From positions 1,984,001 to 2,048,000 of the forward strand of contig NZ_CP175563.1 of assembly GCF_046097065.1 (NCBI RefSeq): a DNA stretch of 64,000 bases, in the 5' to 3' direction. The stretch comes from Syntrophus buswellii (GTDB lineage Bacteria; Desulfobacterota; Syntrophia; Syntrophales; Syntrophaceae). The notes beneath the pieces are model-generated. The model was given only the letters and a program-made list of their open reading frames with translations. It was not told where the DNA came from and ran no database searches. Both the position numbers and the translations under genes were made by a program. Below, piece after piece: positions 56,201-63,500 of the stretch (within the stretch, counting starts at the first letter, position 1; each line of letters opens with the position of its first letter).

Positions 56201-57014
56201 GTTCTTCCCGGAAGATAAAGATCAGATCAATTTACCTAACGTCACAATTGCAATAGGCGATATTTGCTATATCAGTTTTGGATGCCGACCAAACAGTGAT
56301 GAAAAGATGGCTCGTGGCAAGTTTAAAGTTGCAGATTTGCTTTCTACTGCTAATGATTTGCATCATCCAAAAGCATATATAGAAGCGAAAGACGTTCACA
56401 GGTGGTCTTACAATCAGAATCGATGGCTAGAGTGGGGCACGGAGCGCTCTCCTAAACAACTTGCTCGGCCAACTTTTGAAGAATTATATGAAGTTCCTGA
56501 AAAAATTGTAGCGGCTGATGTTTCTGGGGCAATAAACAGAGCAGCCTATGACGACGGTCACGTTTATCACAGCCACACATTGATTTCATTTGTACTTTGG
56601 CGCTTCTTGCAGGGCATCCGCAACAGATCCCTTCAAAAAACCGCACGATACGCCGATGAAAAGCGCCGAGCCGATCTACCGCAGCGCGAAACCCTAGAGG
56701 CGACGAGCCGCCGCTTCCATGTAAAATTCCTGCTGGCGGTCATGAACTCATCCGTCGCACGTGACTTTCTCCGCGCCAACCGGCGCAGCAACATCCATCT
56801 TTATCCCGACGACTGGAAAAAGCTTCCCATCCCGGATGTTCCACCGGAAGACCAGGCCCCCATCGTTTCCCTGGTCGATCAGATCCTGACGGCGAGAAAA
56901 GCCGATCCGAAAGCCGACATCAGCGAATGGGAAGCGCAGGTGGAAGAACGGGTCAGAGGTCTCTATGGACTGACAGAGCAGGAAAATGCCGTTGTGGAGG
57001 ATATATCCTCTTGA
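53277..57014 (+). CDS. Type IIG restriction-modification enzyme (Eco57I-like)
   Basis: A 1245-residue single-chain nuclease and adenine-specific methylase. The N-terminal domain has a PD-(D/E)xK-type nuclease pattern: HIDLAIY, then VLIETK (about residues 75-98). The methylase has motif I DPAVGSGHFLVSAL (about residue 545), an intervening insertion, and the catalytic NPPY in VVIGNPPYMR (about residue 835). The C-terminal 350 residues form the target recognition part with LPIPDVPPEDQAPIV near the end. Bases about 56230-56640, in that part, are visibly more AT-rich than the rest, which suggests domain exchange. No separate methylase or specificity gene exists, as usual for type IIG. Confidence 0.9.
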   Translation: MKLDLKTPGQTINKAYAKQTVRRDELDKFRENLSVLFERLRTDEREEHLKNFIADFLKDTWYRRTNLVNTSDHIDLAIYTGPSSSDPVSVLIETKTPVNRQEMMTREKPNAKAFHEIILYYLKQVIEEHNHDIKHLLVTNTDEWFVFDGVWFEKHIRRNPKLVKAFKELRPGGHDNRFFYEDVLKPWLDALDVAIPCCWFDLRNYAKIINARKVESRKLIDLFKLFSPRHLLKQPFANDSNSLNRAFYGELLHIIGLEEVKEKGKKLIRRKVEGRRDEGSLLENTINLLQVQQTLVTMENLAEYGPGEEEQIFSIALELCITWLNRLLFLKLLEGRLIAWNQGDTIGAFLNRDHIRDFDDLQELFFEVLARHPRERTATIASKFGDIPYLNSSLFEFSDLERQTLQISNLKHRLELPLYPATVLKDGSGRRASGTRKTLHYLFEFLDAYDFASEGNAPIQETPKTIINASVLGLIFEKINGYRDGSFYTPGYITMYMSRESIRRAVMEKFNRHYGWKCADLTDVYNAIAPSQRRNANELVNSLKICDPAVGSGHFLVSALNEIIAIKSELQILMDQDGRLLKDYEITVENDELSVRDENGPFVYRPGNKESQRVQETLFREKATVIENCLFGVDINPKSVAICRLRLWIELLKNAYYRQDGEEGSKSGALETLPNIDINIKSGNSLISRFALQESGASLAHYAPPERQKLRNLTKRYKEKVWLYKLSTDGSKHKNLLRREIESLKEQWQSFSFPVDWYLREYRKVQNQLAQTVFDFDRVGQEKLQGLQKRAGELEKKISERQRTIYTNAFEWRFEFPEVLDENGEFAGFDVVIGNPPYMRADSGQEHLNMRRNIIDSEQYETVWEKWDLYIPFMELGYRLLAPSGVEAMIVSDAYCHAKYARKSQEWFLKNSAVTGIDFIGSLDVFDEASVHNVICFFEKRDGNSNRPLRRLHKGEFGKVRLLPTDEQERLSYRVFFPEDKDQINLPNVTIAIGDICYISFGCRPNSDEKMARGKFKVADLLSTANDLHHPKAYIEAKDVHRWSYNQNRWLEWGTERSPKQLARPTFEELYEVPEKIVAADVSGAINRAAYDDGHVYHSHTLISFVLWRFLQGIRNRSLQKTARYADEKRRADLPQRETLEATSRRFHVKFLLAVMNSSVARDFLRANRRSNIHLYPDDWKKLPIPDVPPEDQAPIVSLVDQILTARKADPKADISEWEAQVEERVRGLYGLTEQENAVVEDISS

Positions 57015-57099
57015 GAGTGCGGCAAAAACGAGACGCCCATCGGTTCACACGGTTTCCAACATCACGGTTTTTTCGCCCCGGAATGCATTCCCCACCGGC

Positions 57100-57375
57100 T
57101 TAGAGCCGGCCGCCGATATCCTCATAGATGGTTCGTCTATTCCGGATTGCGAGAATTTCCACCTCGAATTCGACAATCCTGAAAACAACCCGGTAACCGC
57201 CGACCCGCAGCTTCCAGTATCCTTTCAGATTCTTACGCAGCGGTTCTCCGTATTCGTGGGGGGCTATCCGCAGGCGCTCTTCAATGGCCTTTCGGATCCG
57301 GTCTTTCGTTTTTCGGTCGATGAGCGCCAAGTCCTCGGTACGGACAGCCGGGTGATAGCAGAGGGTAAAGGCCAT
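57100..57375 (-). CDS. RelE/ParE-superfamily toxin
   Basis: A 91-residue toxin of a type II pair. The start at 57375 lies two bases past the antitoxin stop; an alternative GTG start at 57387 overlaps it. The RelE fold is seen as an N-terminal strand (FTLCYHPAVRTEDLALID), a basic helix pair (KTKDRIRKAIEERLRIAP) and the core YGEPLRKNLKGYWKLRVGGYRVVF, in which L-x-G-x-W-x-x-R-x-G-x-Y-R is the family pattern. RelE members cut mRNA on the ribosome. The end, VEILAIRNRRTIYED, is also typical. Confidence 0.9.
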   Translation of the reverse strand: MAFTLCYHPAVRTEDLALIDRKTKDRIRKAIEERLRIAPHEYGEPLRKNLKGYWKLRVGGYRVVFRIVEFEVEILAIRNRRTIYEDIGGRL

Positions 57376-57377
57376 GG

Positions 57378-57605
57378 CTATTCCCACGTCTCTTCATGGG
57401 AGAGTGCTTTTTTCCGGTCAAAACTCTTCGTCCGTTCGTCTGCGAAAGCGGCCAGCGCCACATCTTCCCGCAATTCAATCGCCTCCCGGATCAGATCGCG
57501 GGCCAGGGTGGACAGGGACACGCCTTCACTGGCTGCCAGTTCCCGCATCATTTCATAGAGGGGTTTCTCGACCACGACGTTTACTCTCGGATTGCTGGTA
57601 GGCAT
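57378..57605 (-). CDS. RHH/RelB-like antitoxin
   Basis: A 75-residue protein upstream of the toxin gene in the same operon. The start at 57605 has AAGGA nine bases before it; ATG 57611 is also possible. The N-terminus RVNVVVEKPLYEMMRELAASEGVSLSTLARDLIREAIE has the layout of a ribbon-helix-helix DNA-binding domain (given here by its span, residues 6-43). The C-terminal acidic and Trp-ending tail probably wraps the toxin. Such antitoxins repress their own promoter; a short palindrome overlaps the -10 region upstream. Confidence 0.85.
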   Translation of the reverse strand: MPTSNPRVNVVVEKPLYEMMRELAASEGVSLSTLARDLIREAIELREDVALAAFADERTKSFDRKKALSHEETWE

Positions 57606-57628
57606 GATCATTTTTCCTTTTTTGATGC

Positions 57629-57657
57629 AGTGTAACACTAGCGACACACTTCGTCAA
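57629..57657 (-). promoter_or_regulatory. Promoter and operator of the toxin-antitoxin pair
   Basis: On the minus strand TTGACG (complement of 57652-57657), 17 bases, TACACT (complement of 57629-57634). The palindrome AGTGT-A-ACACT at 57629-57639 covers the -10 box and suits autorepression by the antitoxin. Confidence 0.6.
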
Positions 57658-57726
57658 TTCCAGAAATATGTTTCTTCCGAATGGATGAGAACCTTGTCCC
57701 CAAAGAACCGTCAATAAGCCGGTCGG

Positions 57727-57755
57727 TTGACATTCTTTATTCGTGATCTTAATAT
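57727..57755 (+). promoter_or_regulatory. Strong sigma-70 promoter at the island edge
   Basis: TTGACA at 57727-57732 and TAATAT at 57750-57755 are exactly 17 bases apart. Transcripts would cross the 18-codon ORF and then run antisense into the diguanylate cyclase gene. Confidence 0.65.
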
Positions 57756-57781
57756 TTTTGAAATTTTACCAAAGGAGGCAA

Positions 57782-57838
57782 GTGAAAAAGGAAGGCGCCA
57801 CCCGCTGCCCGAACTGCACGTCGGAGCTGAAATCTTAA
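57782..57838 (+). CDS. 18-codon ORF formed from a displaced mscL 3' end
   Basis: GTG at 57782, three bases after AAAGGAGG (57771-57778), opens an 18-codon frame whose last 13 residues, ATRCPNCTSELKS, equal the MscL C-terminus. It holds only half of the zinc ribbon. It probably is the original mscL 3' end displaced by integration, but the promoter and ribosome site could allow expression of the peptide. I give low odds that it is a functional gene. Confidence 0.35.
   Translation: MKKEGATRCPNCTSELKS
57797..57819 (+). repeat. 23-bp direct repeat, right copy (att-like core)
   Basis: Identical to 53012-53034 in mscL. The 19 bases after it differ from mscL at several positions but are synonymous, ending in TAA instead of TGA. 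Confidence 0.85.
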
Positions 57839-57854
57839 TCGACAAACGGAGGAG

Positions 57855-58853
57855 TTACGCCCCGGCAACTTCAGCGGCGCAAACCTGCCGGATGTCGGCA
57901 GACTTGCGCTGCAATTCAGAAGCGCCGTCCCCGGCTTGATCGGCCTTGGAGCCATGGGCATAGGCCACCCGGTTGCGGCCCTCGGCTTTTGCCCTGTAAA
58001 GGGCCGCATCGGCAGCCCGAAGCAGCCCGTCAACACAGCTTTGTTCCGTCGCCTCGGCAACGCCGATGCTGACCGTCACGGGAACAGGCCCCGACGGCCC
58101 GGAAATCCGATTGGCGGCGACTCTCTTGCAGAGGCGTTCATAGAGCTGCCCGTCCGACTCCTTTCCCGACGCCGTCGAAATCACAAGGAACTCCTCCCCG
58201 CCATAGCGCCCAAAACTGTCGTATGGGCGCAGCTGGCCTTCAATGCAGCGGGTGAAAGCGGTCAGCACGTTATCCCCCACCAGGTGGCCGTGGGTGTCGT
58301 TTATCTTCTTGAAGTGATCGAGGTCGCACATGCCGATGCTCAATCGCCCCTTCTCCCGCTTTGCCCGTTCAAGCTCCTCGGAAAGCCTCATCAGAACGGC
58401 GCGTCGATTCAGCACCCCGGTCAGCGGATCGTGGGTCGCCTGGTGGCTCAGCTCCGCATAGGCTTTTGCCAGGCTGGCCTGCAGCTCGATCATCCGCCCC
58501 CCGACCCGGATTCGCGCCTGCAGTTCTTTCGGATCGTAAGGTTTCACGATGTAGTCATTGGCCCCGGCATCCAATCCCAGAACGATGTCTCCCTTCTCGT
58601 CCCGGCTCGTCAACAAAATGACATAAGGGGGATCCGATGTCCTTTCCTGCCTCAGAAGGCGGCAGATTTCCGGGCCTTCCATTTTCGGCATATTCCAGTC
58701 AAGAAGAAGAAGCTTCGGCGCGTCGGCCTGCTTCAGGATGTCCCAGGCCGCCTGACCGTCCTCCGTGACAACGGGATCGTAACCACACTTTTTCAAAATG
58801 GCCGTCAGAATTCGACGCGATGTGGAATCATCTTCGGCGATGAGAACCTTCAT
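57855..58853 (-). CDS. Response regulator with GGDEF (diguanylate cyclase) domain
   Basis: A 332-residue protein. The receiver domain covers residues 1-120, with acidic pair E7-D8-D9, phosphorylation site D52 in LLLLDWNMPKMEG and K104 in YIVKPYDP. The GGDEF domain follows, opening with HDPLTGVLNR and carrying the active site RYGGEEF (G218-F222), so it should make cyclic di-GMP. An RxxD inhibitory site is not clear by eye. The start overlaps the kinase stop by four bases (ATGA), so kinase and regulator are translated together. The C-terminal tail beyond residue 305 is not conserved. Confidence 0.93.
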   Translation of the reverse strand: MKVLIAEDDSTSRRILTAILKKCGYDPVVTEDGQAAWDILKQADAPKLLLLDWNMPKMEGPEICRLLRQERTSDPPYVILLTSRDEKGDIVLGLDAGANDYIVKPYDPKELQARIRVGGRMIELQASLAKAYAELSHQATHDPLTGVLNRRAVLMRLSEELERAKREKGRLSIGMCDLDHFKKINDTHGHLVGDNVLTAFTRCIEGQLRPYDSFGRYGGEEFLVISTASGKESDGQLYERLCKRVAANRISGPSGPVPVTVSIGVAEATEQSCVDGLLRAADAALYRAKAEGRNRVAYAHGSKADQAGDGASELQRKSADIRQVCAAEVAGA

Positions 58854-61800
58854 ATCAGATCTTCCTCCATGCGCTTTTTCAGGACATCAAAATGCCGCTC
58901 CATCTCCGGCAGGATCAAGGCCATCTGCTCCAACCGGCCGCCCTTTACGGTCTTTTCCATATTCAGGGCCGCGGCGCTCAGCGCCATGGCCCCCACGTTG
59001 GCCGCGGCGCCTTTCATGGTGTGCGACATCTTCCCAACCAGGTCCCCGTCGTTCCGATCGACGGCCTGCCTCAACCGCTGAAACTGTTCCGGCATTTCTT
59101 CCAGGTAGCCTGCGCAGATCTCTCTAACCAGCTCCCGGTCTCCCAGCAGCCGGTCCAGAAGGGTTTGCCGATCGAAAACAACCGGCCCGGAGACCGGATC
59201 CGCCTCCCCCGATGACGCTTGAGCCGTCTGCGGAGCCGCGGCTTCCGGGGCGTGGACCAGCCATTTATCGAGCATCTCGGCCAGCACCCCGGGCATGATG
59301 GGCTTGGGGATGTAGTCGCTCATGCCCATCCCGATGCAGCGCTCACGGTCTCCCTTCATGGCATGGGCAGTCATTGCGATGATGGGAATCCCGGAATGAA
59401 GAACACCGGACCGGCCGTCCCGGATCATCCGCGTCGCAGCGAAACCATCCATGACCGGCATCTGGACGTCCATGAAGACCAGATCATAGGGCGCCCTTCT
59501 CAGGGCTTCGATGGCCTCTCGTCCGTTGCCCGCCACGTCGGCGGAAAAACCGAGCTTTCCAAAGATGTGCAGCGCAACCTTCTGGTTTGTGGGATTGTCT
59601 TCAACGAGAAGAAGCCGGGCCTTCCGCCGCTGGGCCTCGTTGAGCGTATGCCGGGTCACCATGGCGACATCTTCCGCTGCTCCGGGGTGGATGCTCCGGC
59701 CAAGAACGGTCGACAGGCAGTCGAAGAGCTGGGATTGCTTAACCGGCTTGGTCAGATAGGCGGAAAAACCGACGGAGTGCAGTCGCCTGGCATCGCCCCG
59801 TTTGCCCATGGAGGTCATCATGATCAGTAGGGTATCCTTCAACAGGGGGTCCGCCTTGATCGCCTTCCCCAGGGTCTCCCCATCCATGACGGGCATCTGC
59901 ATGTCTGTCACGACAATCCGGTAGGAATCGCCTTTCTTGCTGGCTTCACGCAGGAGCGACAGGGCATCCGGTCCGTTTGTGACCTCGGTATGGCGCATCC
60001 CCCACGAATCCAGCTGTTCGGAAAGGATGAGGCGGTTGGTGGCGTTGTCGTCTACGGCGAGAACCCGCACTCCGCGGACATCGGCGCGTGGAAGTCCCGC
60101 TTCGATGTCCCTGCCTGGCTTCCTCCGCTTGAAGACGGCGGTGAACCAGAACGTCGACCCCTGCCCCTCGACACTTTCCACGCCGATTTCGCCCCCCATC
60201 AACTCCGCCAGACGCTTCGAAATGACCAGCCCGAGGCCGGTCCCGCCGAAGCGCCGCGTCGTCGAGGCATCCACCTGCTGGAAGGGGTTGAACAGAAGGC
60301 CGATTTTCTCCCGCGAAATCCCGATACCTGTATCCCTCACCTCGAAGCGCACCCTGATGAGCGAGTCCGTTTCCTCCACGGAAGCCACATCGAAGGAAAC
60401 CTCGCCGCGGGCGGTGAACTTGACGGCATTGCTTCCCAGGTTGATCAGGATCTGGCGGAGGCGTCCCGGGTCGCCGCACAGGTAGGTATGCAGCCCCGGA
60501 TCGATGCGGCAGGTGAACTCGAGGTGTTTCTCATGGGCGCGCGTGGCGAGAATTGCCGCAGAATCCTCCACCGTATTGCGGATGTCGAAATCCAGCTCCT
60601 CCAGCTCGATCTTTCCCGCCTCGATCTTTGAAAAGTCAAGGATGTCGTTGATGATGCCGAGCAGCGCCTCTCCGCTGGAATGGATCGTTTCGCAATAGGC
60701 GTGCTGCTCCTTTGACAGGTCGGTATCCATGAGCAGGGCGGTCATGCCGATGACGCCGTTCATGGGGGTTCGGATTTCATGGCTCATGTTGGCCAGGAAC
60801 TGGCTCTTGGCGATGTTGGCGGTCTGTGATTCAAAGGCCATCTCGTTGGCCCAGCCGATGGCCTTTTCAAGCTCATTGTTTACCTGCGCCAATTCCGCCA
60901 GGGTGCTGCGCAGGGTTTCGTCGGCTATTTTCTGATCGGTGATATCCCTCAAGATGGCCACGGTGTGCCACTGGTCCTTTACCTGGACGGAAGAAAGCGA
61001 TATGGCCACGGCGAGCTCCTGCCCGTTTTTCCGGCAGGCCTGCGATTCCATGGTTTTTCCCATGAGGCCCCCCCGGCCTGTCTGCTGAATTTCCCCGAAT
61101 GCGGATTGATACGCCTCATGAAGGCGTTTGGGTGCGATGCAGTCGCAGAAATTCCGGCCCATCGCCTCCCCGCTCGAGTACCCGAAAATGCGTTCGGCAG
61201 CGGGATTCCAATAGGAGATTTTCCCCTGACAATCCGTCATGGTGATGGCATCCTGGGCGGAATCCGTGATGGCCTTCATCTTGGCTTCACTTTCCAGCAG
61301 GGCCTCCTCGGTCTGCCTACGGGTGATGATGCGCCACAGGCCGTCCATCAGGAGTTTCAGCTGACGGAGGTCGTTCATTCCATAAGGCGTGGCCTTGTTG
61401 CCGACTCCCGCCACGGCGGCAATGCGATTCCCGCTGAAGATGGGGATGTTCATGTGACGGATGATGGGGACGTGACCCTCCGGCGTCCCTTTCTTGCACG
61501 GGCTTGGAGCGGCATAATCGTTGGTGATGATCGCCTTCCTCCGCCGCACCGCCTCACCCCAGAGGCCCGTTTCTTCCACGGGATAGACGAGGGGCTTGTC
61601 GGCGATCCTGCAGGCGGCATGGGCGGACCGGGACCAGTATTTCATGGTCAACACCGTCTCGTCGTGGTTGAGAACGGCGAAATAGCCGATTCCGCTGTTC
61701 GTAAGGGCAATGCTCTTTTCAACGGCGAAGGGGATGATCGTTTCGATCGGCTGGTCGGACATGGAGTTCAGGGTCAGCAGCGATTCCATCCGCTCGGCAT

Positions 61801-62176
61801 CCTGGATCAGCGTTTCCGTTGATTTTTCCTGCTCCGTCCTGTCGACCACGGTCTCGATGACGGCTGTCACCCGCCCGTCCGAAGAGGACGCAAGAGGCGT
61901 TGAAACGACATGCAGAATCCTGATCCCATCGGGGGACCAGACTTCCATCTTCGCCTCATGGGACTGTCCGTCTTCCAGGGTTTTGAGGACGGGGCAATTC
62001 GGGCAGGATCCCTCCCGTGGATGAAAACGAAAGACTTTATAGCAAAGCGGTTGATCCTCGATCTTCAGTGCGGGAAACCATTCCCGAAACCGGTTGTTGA
62101 TGGCCAGCACCTTGAGATCCGGGCTGAGCATCGCTACTCCAAATGTACGCTCTTCCTTGACGTCTGAAGATATCAC
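58850..62176 (-). CDS. Hybrid sensor histidine kinase (PAS-GAF-PAS-HK-REC-REC-HPt)
   Basis: An 1108-residue phosphorelay kinase without membrane helices, so the signal is cytoplasmic. Domain order: PAS at about 10-115, including a Cys pair in GSCPNCPV; GAF at about 135-285; PAS at about 295-420; HisKA with H466 in MSHEIRTPMNG; ATPase with a GTGLGL box near 660; two receivers with VVTDMQMPVMDG and LVFMDVQMPVMDG; and an HPt domain with H1052 in MSHTMKGAAANVG. The start is GTG at 62176 after AAGGAGA. Phosphate would pass from the HPt to the receiver of the overlapping GGEEF gene and so set cyclic di-GMP levels. Confidence 0.93.
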   Translation of the reverse strand: MISSDVKEERTFGVAMLSPDLKVLAINNRFREWFPALKIEDQPLCYKVFRFHPREGSCPNCPVLKTLEDGQSHEAKMEVWSPDGIRILHVVSTPLASSSDGRVTAVIETVVDRTEQEKSTETLIQDAERMESLLTLNSMSDQPIETIIPFAVEKSIALTNSGIGYFAVLNHDETVLTMKYWSRSAHAACRIADKPLVYPVEETGLWGEAVRRRKAIITNDYAAPSPCKKGTPEGHVPIIRHMNIPIFSGNRIAAVAGVGNKATPYGMNDLRQLKLLMDGLWRIITRRQTEEALLESEAKMKAITDSAQDAITMTDCQGKISYWNPAAERIFGYSSGEAMGRNFCDCIAPKRLHEAYQSAFGEIQQTGRGGLMGKTMESQACRKNGQELAVAISLSSVQVKDQWHTVAILRDITDQKIADETLRSTLAELAQVNNELEKAIGWANEMAFESQTANIAKSQFLANMSHEIRTPMNGVIGMTALLMDTDLSKEQHAYCETIHSSGEALLGIINDILDFSKIEAGKIELEELDFDIRNTVEDSAAILATRAHEKHLEFTCRIDPGLHTYLCGDPGRLRQILINLGSNAVKFTARGEVSFDVASVEETDSLIRVRFEVRDTGIGISREKIGLLFNPFQQVDASTTRRFGGTGLGLVISKRLAELMGGEIGVESVEGQGSTFWFTAVFKRRKPGRDIEAGLPRADVRGVRVLAVDDNATNRLILSEQLDSWGMRHTEVTNGPDALSLLREASKKGDSYRIVVTDMQMPVMDGETLGKAIKADPLLKDTLLIMMTSMGKRGDARRLHSVGFSAYLTKPVKQSQLFDCLSTVLGRSIHPGAAEDVAMVTRHTLNEAQRRKARLLLVEDNPTNQKVALHIFGKLGFSADVAGNGREAIEALRRAPYDLVFMDVQMPVMDGFAATRMIRDGRSGVLHSGIPIIAMTAHAMKGDRERCIGMGMSDYIPKPIMPGVLAEMLDKWLVHAPEAAAPQTAQASSGEADPVSGPVVFDRQTLLDRLLGDRELVREICAGYLEEMPEQFQRLRQAVDRNDGDLVGKMSHTMKGAAANVGAMALSAAALNMEKTVKGGRLEQMALILPEMERHFDVLKKRMEEDLI

Positions 62177-62329
62177 GCTAATGATTCTCCTTGAAAAACT
62201 TCTTCTTGAATCGTTCTATCAATGGTACGGACAACTCCATGCAAGTGAAAAGCCTCACTCTTCACAATTTTCATCTTAACTTTCTTTTTTCAGCTTTTTT
62301 TCTCCTGCACCCCGGGCGGTAGGGTTCAG

Positions 62330-62515
62330 ATGTTTATAAAGGTGGATGCAAAAGGCGGAGTTTTCGCCGCTATGAAGAAAAGGGTTGAACAGGTGATCGT
62401 TCCGGAGGAGGACGGCGTCACGTATTTCCCCCTCTGCCGGAAATGCGCGGGAACGGTGGAGATTATCGGCCAGGGCGTCTACAGCGATCCCGACGAGGAA
62501 TATTGCATTTATTGA
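62330..62515 (+). CDS. Small cysteine-containing protein, unknown
   Basis: A 61-residue ORF with an AGGG site about five bases upstream. It has C-R-K-C at residues 36-39 and a third Cys near the end (EEYCIY), with acidic and beta-type segments (VEQVIVPEEDGVTYFPLC, TVEIIGQGVYSDPDEE). The composition is unlike the Arg/Pro-rich shadow frames around it, which is why I keep it. I do not recognise a family. It lies alone between the histidine kinase and the glycine-zipper gene. Confidence 0.45.
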   Translation: MFIKVDAKGGVFAAMKKRVEQVIVPEEDGVTYFPLCRKCAGTVEIIGQGVYSDPDEEYCIY

Positions 62516-62564
62516 AAATTTAGAGGGGAAGGAAAGGGCGGCGGGGTTTTCGGAAATCCGCAAG

Positions 62565-62598
62565 GGTGGAAAAGGCCCGGAAGCGGGCCGTTTCCACC
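62565..62598 (-). terminator. Hairpin past the glycine-zipper gene
   Basis: Arms 62565-62579 and 62584-62598 pair at 14 of 15 positions (GGTGGAAA against TTTCCACC, then GGCCCG against CGGGCC) around a four-base loop. It begins 16 bases after the stop at 62614. No T-run follows on the minus strand, so termination efficiency is unclear. Confidence 0.5.
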
Positions 62599-62613
62599 TC
62601 ACGGTGTTCATCC

Positions 62614-63225
62614 TTATCTGACGGTAAAGGAGGTCTGCATTTCGTCGGAGACCTTGCCGGATTTGACCTTGTAGGTAACGATATAGAGCCCCTTTTTCGC
62701 CGTCTCCGGCAACGTCAAGGGAACGCTTGACGTGAAGGTGCCTCCGCTTCTCTGCATCGTTATCTCGGGATTCCCGACGAGTTCACCTCCGAGCCGGATC
62801 TCCCTCTTTTCGACGACTTCGTGCTGAACGTCCTTTTGATCGCTCAGAAAGGCATAGGTCATCTTGAGTTCCACCGTACCGCCCGGTTCGGCGATCCGGG
62901 GAGTCGCCGTGGCGTCTTCAATTTTCAGCAGGGTCCCTTGGCTTGCATCGTAGCCGTATTTCTTGGCCGTGTCATTTTCGCTGCGCCTCTGGTCATAATA
63001 GTAGTGGCCGATGACGCCCCCCACCAGCGCCCCGACCAGACCGCCGATCACAGCCCCCTTGGCGTCCTTGCCCACAACCGCGCCCAGGACGGCTCCCGTG
63101 GCTGCGCCGATTCCCGCACCCGTCGCCGCCCCCTTGTGCTCGTCCGACACGGTGGGCAGCGTCTCGCAGCCGATTAAAGAAACAAAAGCAATCATGACGA
63201 AAGCGATCAACCATCTGCGTCTCAT
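62614..63225 (-). CDS. Glycine-zipper lipoprotein
   Basis: A 203-residue protein. The start at 63225 follows AGGAGGG; the frame extends far upstream without a site. A lipoprotein signal (MRRRWLIAFVMIAFVSLIGC) ends in a lipobox. Residues about 33-75 form a glycine-zipper helix pair, with repeats such as GAATGAGIGAATGAVLGAVV and GGLVGALVGGVIGHY, which can insert in membranes or oligomerise. The C-terminal 110 residues form a beta-rich domain (GGTVELKMTYAFLSD, ITMQRSGGTFTSSVPL) of unknown role. It is probably in the outer membrane. Confidence 0.82.
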   Translation of the reverse strand: MRRRWLIAFVMIAFVSLIGCETLPTVSDEHKGAATGAGIGAATGAVLGAVVGKDAKGAVIGGLVGALVGGVIGHYYYDQRRSENDTAKKYGYDASQGTLLKIEDATATPRIAEPGGTVELKMTYAFLSDQKDVQHEVVEKREIRLGGELVGNPEITMQRSGGTFTSSVPLTLPETAKKGLYIVTYKVKSGKVSDEMQTSFTVR

Positions 63226-63500
63226 ATCTTCCCTCCTCACGAATTCCGGATTTCTCTGTTCCAGTCGATCCCTGAAACAGCGCCGTTTGAATACCAATCC
63301 CTGAACGCTTCGCGCATCGGCCCGGGCCGGGTCAGCAATGGTGCGGCTGCCGGCAAAGACGATCCCCTGCGCGGCCCCTTTGTCCATCTTCGCACTGTCA
63401 TGCTTTGATCCTGGTCTACATATCGCTCTGTTACTATCTCTCCCAACCGAGATATTTGCAATGGAAAACATCCCGATGAGTTAAATCTCCCGTTGTGCCG

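Larger units (their letters stand above)
53035..57796. mobile_element. Putative integrated island: type IIG enzyme plus RelBE-type pair
   Basis: About 4.8 kb between the two copies of the 23-bp repeat. After the left copy mscL ends in one set of codons for TSELKS; after the right copy a different, synonymous set encodes the same residues and stop. This is what remains when an element integrates in the 3' end of a gene, restores its reading frame and displaces the original end. The cargo is a restriction-methylation gene and a toxin-antitoxin pair, with lower GC than the flanks. No integrase is present, so the element would be immobile now or mobilised in trans. Confidence 0.55.

Noticed and set aside
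62276..62611. 111-codon minus-strand frame opposite the small Cys protein
   Set aside because: No ribosome site or family features, and it contains the hairpin past the glycine-zipper gene.
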